The position numbers and the translations under genes are program-made. Shown here in pieces: positions 45,231 through 55,694 of a stretch of 64,000 bases of DNA (within the stretch, counting starts at the first letter, position 1; the number at the start of each line of letters is the position of its first letter). The notes under the pieces were generated by a model. It ran no database searches and had not been told where the DNA came from. It saw only the letters and a list, made by a program, of their open reading frames with translations. Source of the DNA: Planctomycetota bacterium. GTDB taxonomy: Bacteria; Planctomycetota; UBA8108; UBA1146. The DNA lies in assembly GCA_016776905.1 (NCBI GenBank), contig JADHSM010000010.1, positions 62,001 to 126,000 of the forward strand, written 5' to 3'.

Positions 45231-47138
45231 ATGGAACGAATGAGCCCTCTCAGCAATCAATGCTCAAAGTATTCGAGAATCAAAAGTACAGCCCTCCTGT
45301 TGATTTTGATCGGTGGATTACTTCCCATCATCGGATGTCACGGAAGCGGTGACTCCATTCCCAATATCAATAATGCAGCGGCATTCCTCGAAGATGACAA
45401 TGTCGTCAACGGACCGCAAATGGTGACCCCACGATACGGGCACACTGCAACCACACTTGAGGATGGAACGGTTCTGATCACTGGCGGATCCGACGAACGC
45501 CACCTCACCTCTCTCGATACTGCGGAAGTCTTCGACCAAGGAGCCGCTGTCGAGTTTGGGGAGCCGATCCCTGACAGTGTATCGGGAGACTTCATCGATA
45601 CCGATGTTGAGGGTGACGTGATTACCATGCCGCAGGGTGGACGCATTTTCCACACCGCAACCTTACTGCCAGATGGCAACGTATTGATTTGTGGCGGTAC
45701 CGCAGATGCGCTCTTCGCAGAAGCTGCTGACGTTTCAGAAATCTACAACATCGGTAGCCGCGAGTTCGGTCCAGATTCTCTCTTCATCGATCCGGATCTG
45801 GGAACCCCTAGATTCCGTCACTCAGCGACCCTCCTGCCCAACGGAAAAGTCCTTATAGCAGGCGGCCAAGAGTCTCGTAACGAAACGATCATCGACCCGA
45901 ACTTTGCACCAGGCCAACCGGGATTCCAGATCACCATCAATGTCTTCCCATCGCTGAAGTCGATGGAGATCTTTGACCCTGCCTCAAGATCTTTCGTACC
46001 TGCGATCTCTGTTGCAGGACAAGATGCTGAGTTCCTCAGCGCGCGAGGCAGAGTAGGCCATTCCACCGCCGCTCTCGGAGGACTGGATAATGAGCTGGGA
46101 ACAACTGACGACATCATCTTCCACGCTGGAGGATTCCAAACCCTGTCCACTATCTTTGCTCCACAGTTCAAACTGCCGTGGCAGAACGATACCGATAACG
46201 CTCAAAACTTTGAGTACTACGACGTCACCACAGGTGACAACCGTTTGGCAGCGGGAATCGTATCGGGGAGCAGGGTTAATACAGCCGCGCTGCTGAACCT
46301 CGGCCAAGTCAGGAATTCAACTCTGGAATTCGACCTCACCGATCCACCCGACGGCATTATCGACCCTCTGACTGGAGACATTCCTTCAGTGCCAGGCATG
46401 ACCAATCTGCTCGTGATCGCGAATGGCGACGATGACAGCCCAGCATGCCCCACAGGTGTCACCACAAATGATCTCGTGGTTGCAACCTTCACAGGCTTCG
46501 GACCTTCTGATGGATTAACGTTCACGGTCTTCGCAGGAACTGCTGGACTGACGAATAACATCGAGAACCTCGTCGCAGACCCCATGAACTGTGCGCCATT
46601 CGCAAGGAGTGAAGCGGACATGGTCATGGTGAATACCCGTAGAACGTACAATGGTCAATCCATCGTCACGGGAGTAGGACTGACCGCCGGTGGTGCGTAT
46701 GAACTCGTGCCTCCTGCTGGCGGCTGTGTTGAGATTATGGCCGGAGTTTGTAGTAACGGAATTCAAGGTGTCACCATCTTTGACCCCTTCTACAATTTCC
46801 AGACAGATCCCACTTGGAATCCCGTACCCAACTCAAATCCCATCACTCATCCGACTGGAATCTTCGGTACTTTGATCAATGTGGATACGACGTACGCAGA
46901 CGATCTTCCCGATAACTTCGGTGTCGCTCTTGACCCCTCGATCCAGTTGAACCAAGCAAAAGTGCTTCATACGCTCAGCGTGGTTCCTGGAGAAGATGGA
47001 CTTCTAAATACTGTGGACGACCGAATCGTCTCTATTGGTGGCGGAGTCAGTTACTTCCCCAACTACGGAGATGAGCCTGCGACCATCAGCTGCGAGATTA
47101 TTTTGCTTCCTGGCACCAATACGCCTGAAGCACCTTAG
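45231..47138 (+). CDS. kelch/galactose-oxidase-like lipoprotein
   Basis: Lipobox-like GGLLPIIGCHGSG; repeats YGHTATTLEDGTVLITGG, IFHTATLLPDGNVLICGG, FRHSATLLPNGKVLIAGG. Confidence 0.85.
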   Translation: MERMSPLSNQCSKYSRIKSTALLLILIGGLLPIIGCHGSGDSIPNINNAAAFLEDDNVVNGPQMVTPRYGHTATTLEDGTVLITGGSDERHLTSLDTAEVFDQGAAVEFGEPIPDSVSGDFIDTDVEGDVITMPQGGRIFHTATLLPDGNVLICGGTADALFAEAADVSEIYNIGSREFGPDSLFIDPDLGTPRFRHSATLLPNGKVLIAGGQESRNETIIDPNFAPGQPGFQITINVFPSLKSMEIFDPASRSFVPAISVAGQDAEFLSARGRVGHSTAALGGLDNELGTTDDIIFHAGGFQTLSTIFAPQFKLPWQNDTDNAQNFEYYDVTTGDNRLAAGIVSGSRVNTAALLNLGQVRNSTLEFDLTDPPDGIIDPLTGDIPSVPGMTNLLVIANGDDDSPACPTGVTTNDLVVATFTGFGPSDGLTFTVFAGTAGLTNNIENLVADPMNCAPFARSEADMVMVNTRRTYNGQSIVTGVGLTAGGAYELVPPAGGCVEIMAGVCSNGIQGVTIFDPFYNFQTDPTWNPVPNSNPITHPTGIFGTLINVDTTYADDLPDNFGVALDPSIQLNQAKVLHTLSVVPGEDGLLNTVDDRIVSIGGGVSYFPNYGDEPATISCEIILLPGTNTPEAP

Positions 47139-47162
47139 TCGCCCTGGAGAGTTCTCACATTA

Positions 47163-48290
47163 ATGAACAGGTCTTCTGATTCACGAACTGGAAAAGCGAA
47201 CTCAAATTCGCTGAGGACTTCTCGTCCGGGTGTGTTTCCCCAGAATCAATCTGGGGAAACAAATCTCCAATGGATAGCGATCCTTACACTTCTGGCTTTG
47301 GGTTGGTTTTTGTCTTTGCTTTGGTCACAAATAGAACCTGAAGCTCAGAAAAAAAAATCCGTCGCCAACCCCCCTCAGGTCGCCAAGACTTCCGCTCGCA
47401 CAAATGCAGCGAAAGGTTCCTCAGATTCGTCCGTCTCTCCCCTCGACACCCTGTCAGAAGCTGAACAACTGATCTTTGACGACATCTTTGAATTGTTCCT
47501 TTTGTGTCAATGGAACTCTGCGATGGATGCTTCGACGGCACACAGAGTTGCTCGAGCCCGAACGGACCTACAAAACCTTCTCGATAGCCTCGGCCCTGAG
47601 CATGTCGCAATGCTCACCGGGATTCTTGAAGAAGAACCAGATTTCATCAACCGACGCTTTCTTCTAAAAGCGTTGGGCAAAATAGGGTCTGAAGAAGCGC
47701 TCAATTCACTTCTGGAGCACTATTATTGGGCGAACTCTGAAGGTAAAGAGAGTGAAGTGAAGCACACCATTGAATCTCTCTCTCTGGCAAACAATGACGC
47801 TTCATTTGATATCCTTCGAGACTTCTCCCTCTCCGAAGAAGACGAAATTCACAGATACCGATTCGTGGAAGCTCTGACCCAACACTCCAGATCAGAAGAC
47901 GCTCGCGATGTATACGGAGCACTGCTAGAAGACCCCTCACACTTCCGAGTTCGCCAACGAGCCGCTTATGGATTTAAAGTCTCAGGAAAGAAAGTGGACG
48001 CCCAGACGGTGGAATCTGCTCTTCTGGCCGAAAAAAATCCTTACGTCAGACAATCTTACCTAGGCGCACTTGGGGGCATTCGAGATGTCAATTCCATCCC
48101 AATGGTTCAGAAAATATTATCTGAAGACAACGATATCTCTACGCGGATTTCAGCGGTTCGAGCTCTTCTTCGTATCGATGGAGCGAATGCCATTCAAGCA
48201 CTACTCGTGGCCCGTAACACTGGTGATTCCTCGGATCGGGTAAACCAAGAGATTGTCACAGCCCTTCAACAACTCGGCATAGATGACTAA
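47163..48290 (+). CDS. HEAT-repeat protein with N-terminal TM
   Basis: TM IAILTLLALGWFLSLLW; repeats FLLKALGKIGSEEALNSLLEHY, YVRQSYLGALGGIRDVNSIPMV, TRISAVRALLRIDGANAIQALL. Confidence 0.8.
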   Translation: MNRSSDSRTGKANSNSLRTSRPGVFPQNQSGETNLQWIAILTLLALGWFLSLLWSQIEPEAQKKKSVANPPQVAKTSARTNAAKGSSDSSVSPLDTLSEAEQLIFDDIFELFLLCQWNSAMDASTAHRVARARTDLQNLLDSLGPEHVAMLTGILEEEPDFINRRFLLKALGKIGSEEALNSLLEHYYWANSEGKESEVKHTIESLSLANNDASFDILRDFSLSEEDEIHRYRFVEALTQHSRSEDARDVYGALLEDPSHFRVRQRAAYGFKVSGKKVDAQTVESALLAEKNPYVRQSYLGALGGIRDVNSIPMVQKILSEDNDISTRISAVRALLRIDGANAIQALLVARNTGDSSDRVNQEIVTALQQLGIDD

Positions 48291-48426
48291 TCTCGGGGCT
48301 TGAGTGTCACCGAATTGCGGGGCACCATAATTCCGTCGGCAAACCCATCTAGCCCAAAGAGCTGAGGTTTGCTGCCACCTGAAGATTGTCGATGGAATAC
48401 TCTCGTATCTTCAGGTAGTTCCAGCC

Positions 48427-50544
48427 ATGAAGGGACATGACTTCTTGCGACTCCACCGCTTGAGATTCTTATCTCTTTCATGTTTCCTTACTCTCTTATT
48501 TGGTTGCCAATCAGACGACAGAATAAAACTCATTCATGCCAGAATCAGTCCTGCCGAAACTCCAGTAGAGGAATGTCAGGGTCGTATAGTTCTCACTTTT
48601 GATCAGTCCCTCCCTTTAGATACCAACCAACAAATCAATATCGACTTTCCACATCCAGACTTCACCGCTGGTGAGTTTGAACTCTCGAGCGGTCCCCGTG
48701 ATAATGAATGGACAATAAAACTTCTCTCCGGCTTTGAAGATCTTCTTCCTAGAGGAGAACTCCCAGATGGAAGCCGCGCGAGTTTGAAGCTCGATATCGT
48801 GCAACTTCAAAACGATCTAGGTTCCACTTCCTTCCCACCTATCCTTCTCACAATGTCCCCCCAGGAACCTGCGGCGCTGACCGGAGCTCGCTGGGTTGAT
48901 ACCGACGGAAGTTCAACCGTGAACAAGGAAGACCTACTTATTTTGGAATGGGATCGCTATGTATCCGTGGAGCCTAGCGACAATAGCATTGGAGTCACCA
49001 CTCCTGGACCGAGAGATCTCGTTCAGTTAGCGGTCAAAGGTGACCGCTTAGGAACCGCAGATGACCCTGAGGTTTGGATCACTTCAGGTCCCTCTCTTGA
49101 ATCACAGATAATTCTAGGAGACTCCCCCATTCTTACTGTCGATGGGAATGCCGACCCCGATCGATATCAGTTTGAAGGCTCGAGTAGCGGCATCGCCTTG
49201 TCTTCAACTTCGATTATTCCTTCCCGTGATTTAATAACGACCAGAGGAGCAGGAGTCAGCTCACCAAAGGTTATCGATCTCACAGGTGATTGTGCGCCTT
49301 GGAGCGAAATTTCAATCCCAGCAGAGATCAAAGCTCTCGAGGATTGCACTCTAACCCCTATCCTCTTCAATCAGTTTCTGGTGACAGGAGGAAGAACACT
49401 TCGAAGATCTGGCGTTTCCAGTGTTGTGAATGAAGCATGGATTATTGATCCCTTAGGAGATCACCAAGGTCCCTTTTTCATGAACCACCCTCGAAAGGGA
49501 CACACGGCAACTCGCATTGCCGGCCCAGATCAGTTACCAGACAACATGGATGACATGGTTCTCATTCATGGGGGCTGGGATGGAAACAAGGTTCGAAGCG
49601 ATTCTGAATTATTCCGTATCGGTATTAACGGACCTGAGTTTATTCCCCTTGAAAATACAACCTCAACGACACCTCGATTCGAACACACTTCCCATGTCTT
49701 AAATGATGGACAGTCCGTCCTACTTGTTGGTGGGCGTCTAGAAGGACAGCTCAACGGTATTCTCGAATTACTTAAGATAGATTTTGATTCTGAAACAGAA
49801 GCAAATGTTCCAACCTTGCGTACAGAGCAAATAGGGGAACTTGGATTCCCGAGGCACCAACATGCCTCATTACTGTTCAAGGACACTGAGAACCCCCTGC
49901 TATTCGTCTACGGGGGATACGGTGGCTCATTGGGTGCTCCATATGTCAACTTCACAGCAGAACACTGCCGAGTCCTCTCTGCCCCCGAGGTGTTCCGCAT
50001 TCAAAAAGGAACCGAGATCGCTCGGCCTCTTTTACTGAACTCCGATGCCGACCTTCCTGGACCACGTCGAGGACTCGTCATGATGTCATGGAAGCATTCG
50101 GAAATTCCGGGACATTCGGCTCTCCTCACTTCGGGGACAAGAAAACCGCCCATCCCTGACCCCTTCGCACCTCTCCAGACAAACAGTTGCCGAACAGGAT
50201 ATCTGGTGGAGTTGAAGGATAATGGACGAGGAAGAATCGTTCTGGAATGGGCCCCGGCAGGAAGAACTGCGGTTGAAACATTTCGCCCATGCACCGCATC
50301 GCTTCCGGGTGGACGAATATTAATCGTGGGAGGCACTGATTCGGGAGGATCACCCGTGAATGACGCTACCATTTTTGACCCCGTAACAGGGAATCTTGAA
50401 CGCGTCTGCCAATCAGTAGATTTCGGACCCAAAGGAGTTGTGATTACCCAGCGCGCGCTTCCCTTATGGGGAGGTGCTGTCATATTGGGCGCTGATACTC
50501 AGAATCTGTCGAGTAGGGCTGTCCGCTTCAACGCTTCCCGCTAA
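48427..50544 (+). CDS. kelch-like lipoprotein
   Basis: Lipobox-like LTLLFGCQSDD; repeats PRKGHTATRIAG...VLIHGGWDGN, PRFEHTSHVLNDGQSVLLVGGR, FRPCTASLPGGRILIVGGT. Confidence 0.8.
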   Translation: MKGHDFLRLHRLRFLSLSCFLTLLFGCQSDDRIKLIHARISPAETPVEECQGRIVLTFDQSLPLDTNQQINIDFPHPDFTAGEFELSSGPRDNEWTIKLLSGFEDLLPRGELPDGSRASLKLDIVQLQNDLGSTSFPPILLTMSPQEPAALTGARWVDTDGSSTVNKEDLLILEWDRYVSVEPSDNSIGVTTPGPRDLVQLAVKGDRLGTADDPEVWITSGPSLESQIILGDSPILTVDGNADPDRYQFEGSSSGIALSSTSIIPSRDLITTRGAGVSSPKVIDLTGDCAPWSEISIPAEIKALEDCTLTPILFNQFLVTGGRTLRRSGVSSVVNEAWIIDPLGDHQGPFFMNHPRKGHTATRIAGPDQLPDNMDDMVLIHGGWDGNKVRSDSELFRIGINGPEFIPLENTTSTTPRFEHTSHVLNDGQSVLLVGGRLEGQLNGILELLKIDFDSETEANVPTLRTEQIGELGFPRHQHASLLFKDTENPLLFVYGGYGGSLGAPYVNFTAEHCRVLSAPEVFRIQKGTEIARPLLLNSDADLPGPRRGLVMMSWKHSEIPGHSALLTSGTRKPPIPDPFAPLQTNSCRTGYLVELKDNGRGRIVLEWAPAGRTAVETFRPCTASLPGGRILIVGGTDSGGSPVNDATIFDPVTGNLERVCQSVDFGPKGVVITQRALPLWGGAVILGADTQNLSSRAVRFNASR

Positions 50545-50553
50545 AGACCGACA

Positions 50554-51111
50554 CTACTTTACAGCTGAACTTTCTTCTCCGCCAAAACTCACAATGACGA
50601 GAGTCAAATCCCAAAGATCTTCGTAACTTCCTCTTTTAGATCTGTTCACCAACTTCACCTTTTCAAATCCAAGGTGAGGTGCTCTCGCCGAGATATTCGC
50701 GATGAAGGTGATGTGATCGCGGAGTAACCGAGGCTCAAATGTTGCATTATAAGTAAACTTTTTAAAGCTATCCCGGAGACTCTTTTCGTCTTTAGTCGCA
50801 CTTTTGATCTCGGGACGTGCAGAAGAGTTTTTCATGCTTTCAATGATGTCAATGACGACATCACTGATATTACCTGCGTTCTTTTTACTATCTTCACGAC
50901 GCCTATGAGCCAGAACAACTTCTTTGCTTTCGGCACTGCCCAGCAACTGCTTCAGCTTACCGAGTTGAACTTCTTCGGCAGCGGTTCTAGCCTTGAACTC
51001 TGCGGCTTGCCCCTTCACATAAAAGCCCCATGCCCCGAAGACTCCGGAGCAAAGGAATAATGTTAAAAGGACAATCTGTACGAGATCGTTGGTGGATCCT
51101 TTGGAACTCAT
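50554..51111 (-). CDS. GspM/PilO-like T2SS/pilus assembly component
   Basis: Track ORF from 51135; ATG at 51111. N-terminal TM plus coiled coil and small C-terminal domain, immediately after the PilM-like gene. Confidence 0.55.
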   Translation of the reverse strand: MSSKGSTNDLVQIVLLTLFLCSGVFGAWGFYVKGQAAEFKARTAAEEVQLGKLKQLLGSAESKEVVLAHRRREDSKKNAGNISDVVIDIIESMKNSSARPEIKSATKDEKSLRDSFKKFTYNATFEPRLLRDHITFIANISARAPHLGFEKVKLVNRSKRGSYEDLWDLTLVIVSFGGEESSAVK

Positions 51112-51112
51112 T

Positions 51113-52870
51113 TTATCGCCTCTTTCCACCAGCAACGGACTGCAACAGGAATAGATTCAATGTCAGTATTTTCTTTTCGCCATCCGACTTCAGGTCATCT
51201 TCGATTCGGAAAAACTTTGTCGAAGCTGCGAGTGCTCCAGCGGCACTATTTGCTTGTGTCGCATCTAATACTCGGAGTGAGACAATTGACTTATTCTCTG
51301 ATCTTTTCAAACCATTCAGATCGATGTTCGTCCATTCGGGGTATATCTCTGGTCGAGCAGCACTCACACCCTTGGTGATATCTTCGAACAACTCAAGAAT
51401 CGGAACGTATTCATCAATGCGAGCTTTGTTGTTACCAGAGGACCCGCCTTTTAGAGCCATGATCTCTCTCTCTGCTGCATTAAAGATGGATCCGCCACCT
51501 TTTCCCCGGGTTGCCGGGTCTTCACCGAATCTTGCACGGTAAACTTCAAGCTGATTTGTTCTCACCGTTTCATACTCCGACTTGCGAAGCTGACCTTCTC
51601 TATGGCTGTCGATAAGAAGTGCAATCGAAGACATGCAAAGAATAAAGCCCAGCATGATTAAGCTAGGAATGAGTTTTGCGAAACGACGCTCGTAGCGAAA
51701 CTCTTCCTTTCTTAAATCGAAATTGGTGAGCCCTTGACCAGCAGCACCCAAGGCCAGCCCTACAGCAATCGCACCACTTTCATTACAACGATCAACTTTA
51801 TCGAGACCGACACTGGACTCAATGGAGTCACAGACCCTCAGGTGCTGTGCAGTCACTTCAAACTCTTCAGAGAGCCTGTCAGCGACGGAAAGTTCTTTTG
51901 AAACCTTTCCTGAAACCATGATCCGATCAATCGGATCTCTCAGCCAATATCCAGCAAAGGTTCTTTGTATCTCAGTGATCAACCGATCTAGCATGTCCTC
52001 CGGATCAGCTTCAACCTGAACAACCTTTTTCATCCCAGGAACTTGCAACTGGTCGAACTCTTCATCGGAGACCACCGCTATCGCAAGTTCTTCCATAGGA
52101 TCTTCAACGAACTCAGGCTTTTCACCTTCTTCGAAAAGTTGACTGAACTCTTCATTGAGTGGAGAAGTATCCTTATTTGCAACTTCGCCATCTGATTCAC
52201 TATTTACGGCGCTCGGTTCTGGCGCAGGCAAACTTTGCTTCGCCATCAACTTCATGTGATTCGAAGTTGATCTGAGTCTCATGATTCGACCCTCTTCGAG
52301 TAGGACAAAAGTGGTGTTACCCGACTCCATGTCCACAAGAAGGGTTCTCCCTGTCCTCAGCTCCGGGTGCGACACATGGAATGCTGTCGCCAACGCCGTG
52401 GAGTCAATCTCGACCTGCATAGGATCAAGACCGCTTCCTTCGAAGAGGTTCAAGTGAGCCTGAATCGATTCTTTTTTAATTGCACCAATAAGAAGGTGCG
52501 AGGAAGCTTTGTCTTCAGAGCACTTGATGTAATCAATGATCAAATCATCGATAACGACTCCCGGAATGTGCCCTTCACTTTCGTACCGAATCGTCTTTTG
52601 AATGACTTCGTCTTTTGTGAATGGGACTGAGAAATCTCTCAAAGTCATCAAGCGCGTAGGCAATGCTGAAGCGACCTCTACCCCGACTCGATCCCCTTCA
52701 CCAAGATTCGTTTTCAAAATCTCAGTCAGAGAATCAACTCGCTCAGCAGCGGTTTCTCCATCTATTGCCGACTCGATGTAATCCACGAGGACCGTCTGCT
52801 TGGATGAAACATCCAATACAGCGATTCGTACACATGAGTCGTCTATTTCAATACCTGCGTGCAGTGCCAC
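51113..52870 (-). CDS. PilM/GspL-like actin-fold assembly ATPase domain protein
   Basis: GIEIDDSCVRIAVLDVSSKQTVLVDY...LLVDMESGNTTFVLLEEGRIMRLR; TM near the C-terminal third. Confidence 0.8.
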   Translation of the reverse strand: MALHAGIEIDDSCVRIAVLDVSSKQTVLVDYIESAIDGETAAERVDSLTEILKTNLGEGDRVGVEVASALPTRLMTLRDFSVPFTKDEVIQKTIRYESEGHIPGVVIDDLIIDYIKCSEDKASSHLLIGAIKKESIQAHLNLFEGSGLDPMQVEIDSTALATAFHVSHPELRTGRTLLVDMESGNTTFVLLEEGRIMRLRSTSNHMKLMAKQSLPAPEPSAVNSESDGEVANKDTSPLNEEFSQLFEEGEKPEFVEDPMEELAIAVVSDEEFDQLQVPGMKKVVQVEADPEDMLDRLITEIQRTFAGYWLRDPIDRIMVSGKVSKELSVADRLSEEFEVTAQHLRVCDSIESSVGLDKVDRCNESGAIAVGLALGAAGQGLTNFDLRKEEFRYERRFAKLIPSLIMLGFILCMSSIALLIDSHREGQLRKSEYETVRTNQLEVYRARFGEDPATRGKGGGSIFNAAEREIMALKGGSSGNNKARIDEYVPILELFEDITKGVSAARPEIYPEWTNIDLNGLKRSENKSIVSLRVLDATQANSAAGALAASTKFFRIEDDLKSDGEKKILTLNLFLLQSVAGGKRR

Positions 52871-52912
52871 GACAGGACTCCTCTCGCTATTCGGTGATCT
52901 TTACTTAGAGGA

Positions 52913-54097
52913 CTATTGATCCCTAGATGGGCGTCCGCCTTGATTACGCTGTAGACCTTCCAGTTGACGAATTGCGCCTTCTGGATTTTTTTGTAAATCA
53001 ATGCCGAGGGTCGCTTCAAGTTGCTTACGACTGGCTTTCTGATCAGGGGTTTCATTGTCGATTCCGCCCCGGATGCTTCCTTTATTTGTATTCTTTACCG
53101 TTCTGCCAGAACTTGATTTGGCAGTCGCACTCACACCACTTCGGTTCACAGTTCGGTTCGAAGTTGCAGGAGCACCTGCTGGTGTTGAACCCGCACCTTT
53201 TCTGTCGGTGGGGACAACTTCACCCTTCCCGTTCTTAATCACACCACGAGTATCCGCTGGGATACCCACGTTCGTAGTGGGTTGCTGTCTTCCTCCTGGA
53301 AGACCCGCATTGAGGCCATAAGCTTCGACTTCTTCGGGAGTGAAACCACGCAGAACCAATCCGTTTTCAGTTTCATTGATAACGGGATCAATAATACTTT
53401 CGGTTTTTAGCGTGTAGGTGCGTCCATTGTGTTTGTAAATGACGGTTCTGGGTCCCTGAGAGATATCCAAAACTTCGTAGTAATCTTCTTCGACTCGAAA
53501 CTCTTTTCCCTTTTCGAGATACCTCGTTCTGGCGGCAGCCTGCGCACTCGGCAATCGGCTCCCGACACCTCCTTGGCTAGAAGAAACTCTTCCTCTGGAG
53601 GAGGTTCTAGGATTGCTACCCCGAGTTCTGCTACTCGTAACTCGTCTTGATGAAGAATTCGCCACTGGAGTTGCCGCTGTTTTATCCTGAATAGTCGCAA
53701 ATCGACGACCCTCTTCAGAAATAATCACAGCCATGACTTTCCAATCGCGCAGCGGGCCTCCATCAAGAATAGGCATCTCAGGTTCTCTTTGTGCCTGGAT
53801 CGGAGCGACTATGGGTACCGGTTTCTTTCTGTAGAAATCACGAATTACACTTTGGTATTTATTAGGTACAAGTCTCGGAACATCTGTAGGAAGAGCAAAA
53901 TCAGTCGGCTCCACCAATCGAATGACCTTCTTTTCGCTAGAGGTCATACCGAACATTCCTAGAAACACCATGACCAGCATGGCGATTCCACCGATGTTGA
54001 CGACCGTGAGTCCCCATCGGATCACTTTTACATTTATTTTCATCATCGATTCATCCTTTGAAATCTCATCGCTGTAACTCTCTCCAGGAAAGCACAA
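52913..54097 (-). CDS. GspC-like inner-membrane protein (tentative)
   Basis: Single N-terminal TM, Pro-rich linker and HR-like segment (RDWKVMAVIISEEGRRFATIQD; YLEKGKEFRVEEDYYEVLDISQGPRTVIYKHNGRTYTL); between GspK and PilM-like genes. Confidence 0.5.
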   Translation of the reverse strand: MCFPGESYSDEISKDESMMKINVKVIRWGLTVVNIGGIAMLVMVFLGMFGMTSSEKKVIRLVEPTDFALPTDVPRLVPNKYQSVIRDFYRKKPVPIVAPIQAQREPEMPILDGGPLRDWKVMAVIISEEGRRFATIQDKTAATPVANSSSRRVTSSRTRGSNPRTSSRGRVSSSQGGVGSRLPSAQAAARTRYLEKGKEFRVEEDYYEVLDISQGPRTVIYKHNGRTYTLKTESIIDPVINETENGLVLRGFTPEEVEAYGLNAGLPGGRQQPTTNVGIPADTRGVIKNGKGEVVPTDRKGAGSTPAGAPATSNRTVNRSGVSATAKSSSGRTVKNTNKGSIRGGIDNETPDQKASRKQLEATLGIDLQKNPEGAIRQLEGLQRNQGGRPSRDQ

Positions 54098-55619
54098 CGA
54101 CGTGACGATCTCTCCTCGCGCAAACTAGTCTACCCGAGAGCGTTCTATTATCCTTGGTACCTTTGAGAGTTGCAGTGAAATACTTGCTCGAAAAAACAAC
54201 CTTGGATTCAAGGTCGCTTTTAAGCAATTCCAGAATCGAATCCTCTCCAGGAGTCGACTCTGACCATTCTTCATTAACCTGACCTAATTGATTGATATTC
54301 GTGAAATGCTCGAACTCCTGTGCCGCATCTTCCTCTTCTTCAGAAGCGAATGAATCAGCGTCTTCTTCCGATTCTTCCTTGAAGGTGTCGCCCTGTTGGA
54401 AAATCTGCCAAGCGATGTCCTTGGCCTCTTCAAAGTCTTCGAAAGAGCGAAGAAGAGAGATGATCACTTCTGGACGCGCGGTATTGAGGTTGATCTTTCC
54501 GGAGGAATTTGCTGTCAGGACATGGCGCAACCCGATCGGAGCAATGGGGGCCTCGACCATGTCGTCCAGCAGTGAATACCCCGATTGCTCGAGGAAGTCG
54601 AGCGATCCCAATCCCGGAAGAGACTCGAGATCCATGCCACCCGTCATTCCTGATGAAAATCCATCCTGATTCGCAGCGGCAGCGTCTTCTGCTTCAGCGA
54701 GGGCTATAGGATCAACGGGGCCTTCGAGTAATTCGAGTGAAATATCTTCGATTTCAAGCAAGGCGTCGAGACTGTGAATTCTTCGGGTACTTTCTTCCGA
54801 AACTCGCTGATATACGAATGTAACGATGGACTCTGCGACCCCTGTGGCATCAGGAGTTTCCGAGTATTCAAATCCATTTTCCTGATTGTAATCCACGACT
54901 GCTTCAATCAATCGAATCATCATCTCTTGAGCGGCGTCGACAACTTCCTGATCAGGAATGACAAATTCTTCCAATTCTGAATCCAGATCACCAGCACCAT
55001 TAATGGTTTCGTCAATCACGGCTCCAGCTTGTCCAAGATTTGACAGATCAACCCCATCAGCGGCGTCGGTTGCAGACTCTTCTTCCTCTTCTACAACCAA
55101 CTCAAAGATGTGATTAAGATCAATACACGATTCGCCATCAATCACCTCTCCGGTGACATTGACTTCATTGATATAATCCTCGATCGCATAAGCCCAGGTA
55201 TCATGGCGAGTATCCACTTCATTTTCGTCTTGAGAACTTCCGGCTTCAACTCCGGCTCTTCCACCAGAGTTTCCAGTCGGATTGCCCGCCCCTGGCCCCT
55301 CTGGGTTCGACGTATCCAAGTCTGAGTTGAACTCATCCTCGAGAATCTCTTCCTCCAACAATCCCAAATCTTCCATGAGATCTTCAGACACGTTTTGAAC
55401 AACTTTTCTGGAAGCCGCCTGAAGGGAGTACGTCAGTTGAGTGTATCCTTGTCGATTCTGGGAGATTCTCTTTTCGACCTGGGTGACAAAGACCATCTGA
55501 GTGATCACAACCGTCAAAACGAGAACGAGGACCAGCACGATGAATAAAGCCATACCCGAATCGACCCTATGGGCAGATTCTTGAGCTTTCTCAGTCGTCA
55601 GAGGTACCTTGTTCTTCAT
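54066..55619 (-). CDS. gspK: type II secretion minor pseudopilin GspK
   Basis: SGMALFIVLVLVLVLTVVITQMVF...; large GspK-type domain; SGKINLNTARPEVIISLLRSF helix-hairpin-helix-like motif. Confidence 0.88.
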   Translation of the reverse strand: MKNKVPLTTEKAQESAHRVDSGMALFIVLVLVLVLTVVITQMVFVTQVEKRISQNRQGYTQLTYSLQAASRKVVQNVSEDLMEDLGLLEEEILEDEFNSDLDTSNPEGPGAGNPTGNSGGRAGVEAGSSQDENEVDTRHDTWAYAIEDYINEVNVTGEVIDGESCIDLNHIFELVVEEEEESATDAADGVDLSNLGQAGAVIDETINGAGDLDSELEEFVIPDQEVVDAAQEMMIRLIEAVVDYNQENGFEYSETPDATGVAESIVTFVYQRVSEESTRRIHSLDALLEIEDISLELLEGPVDPIALAEAEDAAAANQDGFSSGMTGGMDLESLPGLGSLDFLEQSGYSLLDDMVEAPIAPIGLRHVLTANSSGKINLNTARPEVIISLLRSFEDFEEAKDIAWQIFQQGDTFKEESEEDADSFASEEEEDAAQEFEHFTNINQLGQVNEEWSESTPGEDSILELLKSDLESKVVFSSKYFTATLKGTKDNRTLSGRLVCARRDRHVVVLSWRELQR

Positions 55620-55694
55620 CGATTACTTCCTTTGTCACCGCCGGGACACCCGCCGACTCCCCACGGGAATCGAAATCCTTGTATAGCCATCTTC

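Noticed and set aside
44834-45352. 172-aa ORF between gspJ and the kelch gene
   Set aside because: Its start overlaps a near-consensus sigma54 promoter and its end overlaps the lipoprotein start; composition is not protein-like.
45318-46766. Several antisense ORFs opposite the kelch lipoprotein
   Set aside because: They lie entirely within a well-supported CDS and show no recognisable domains.
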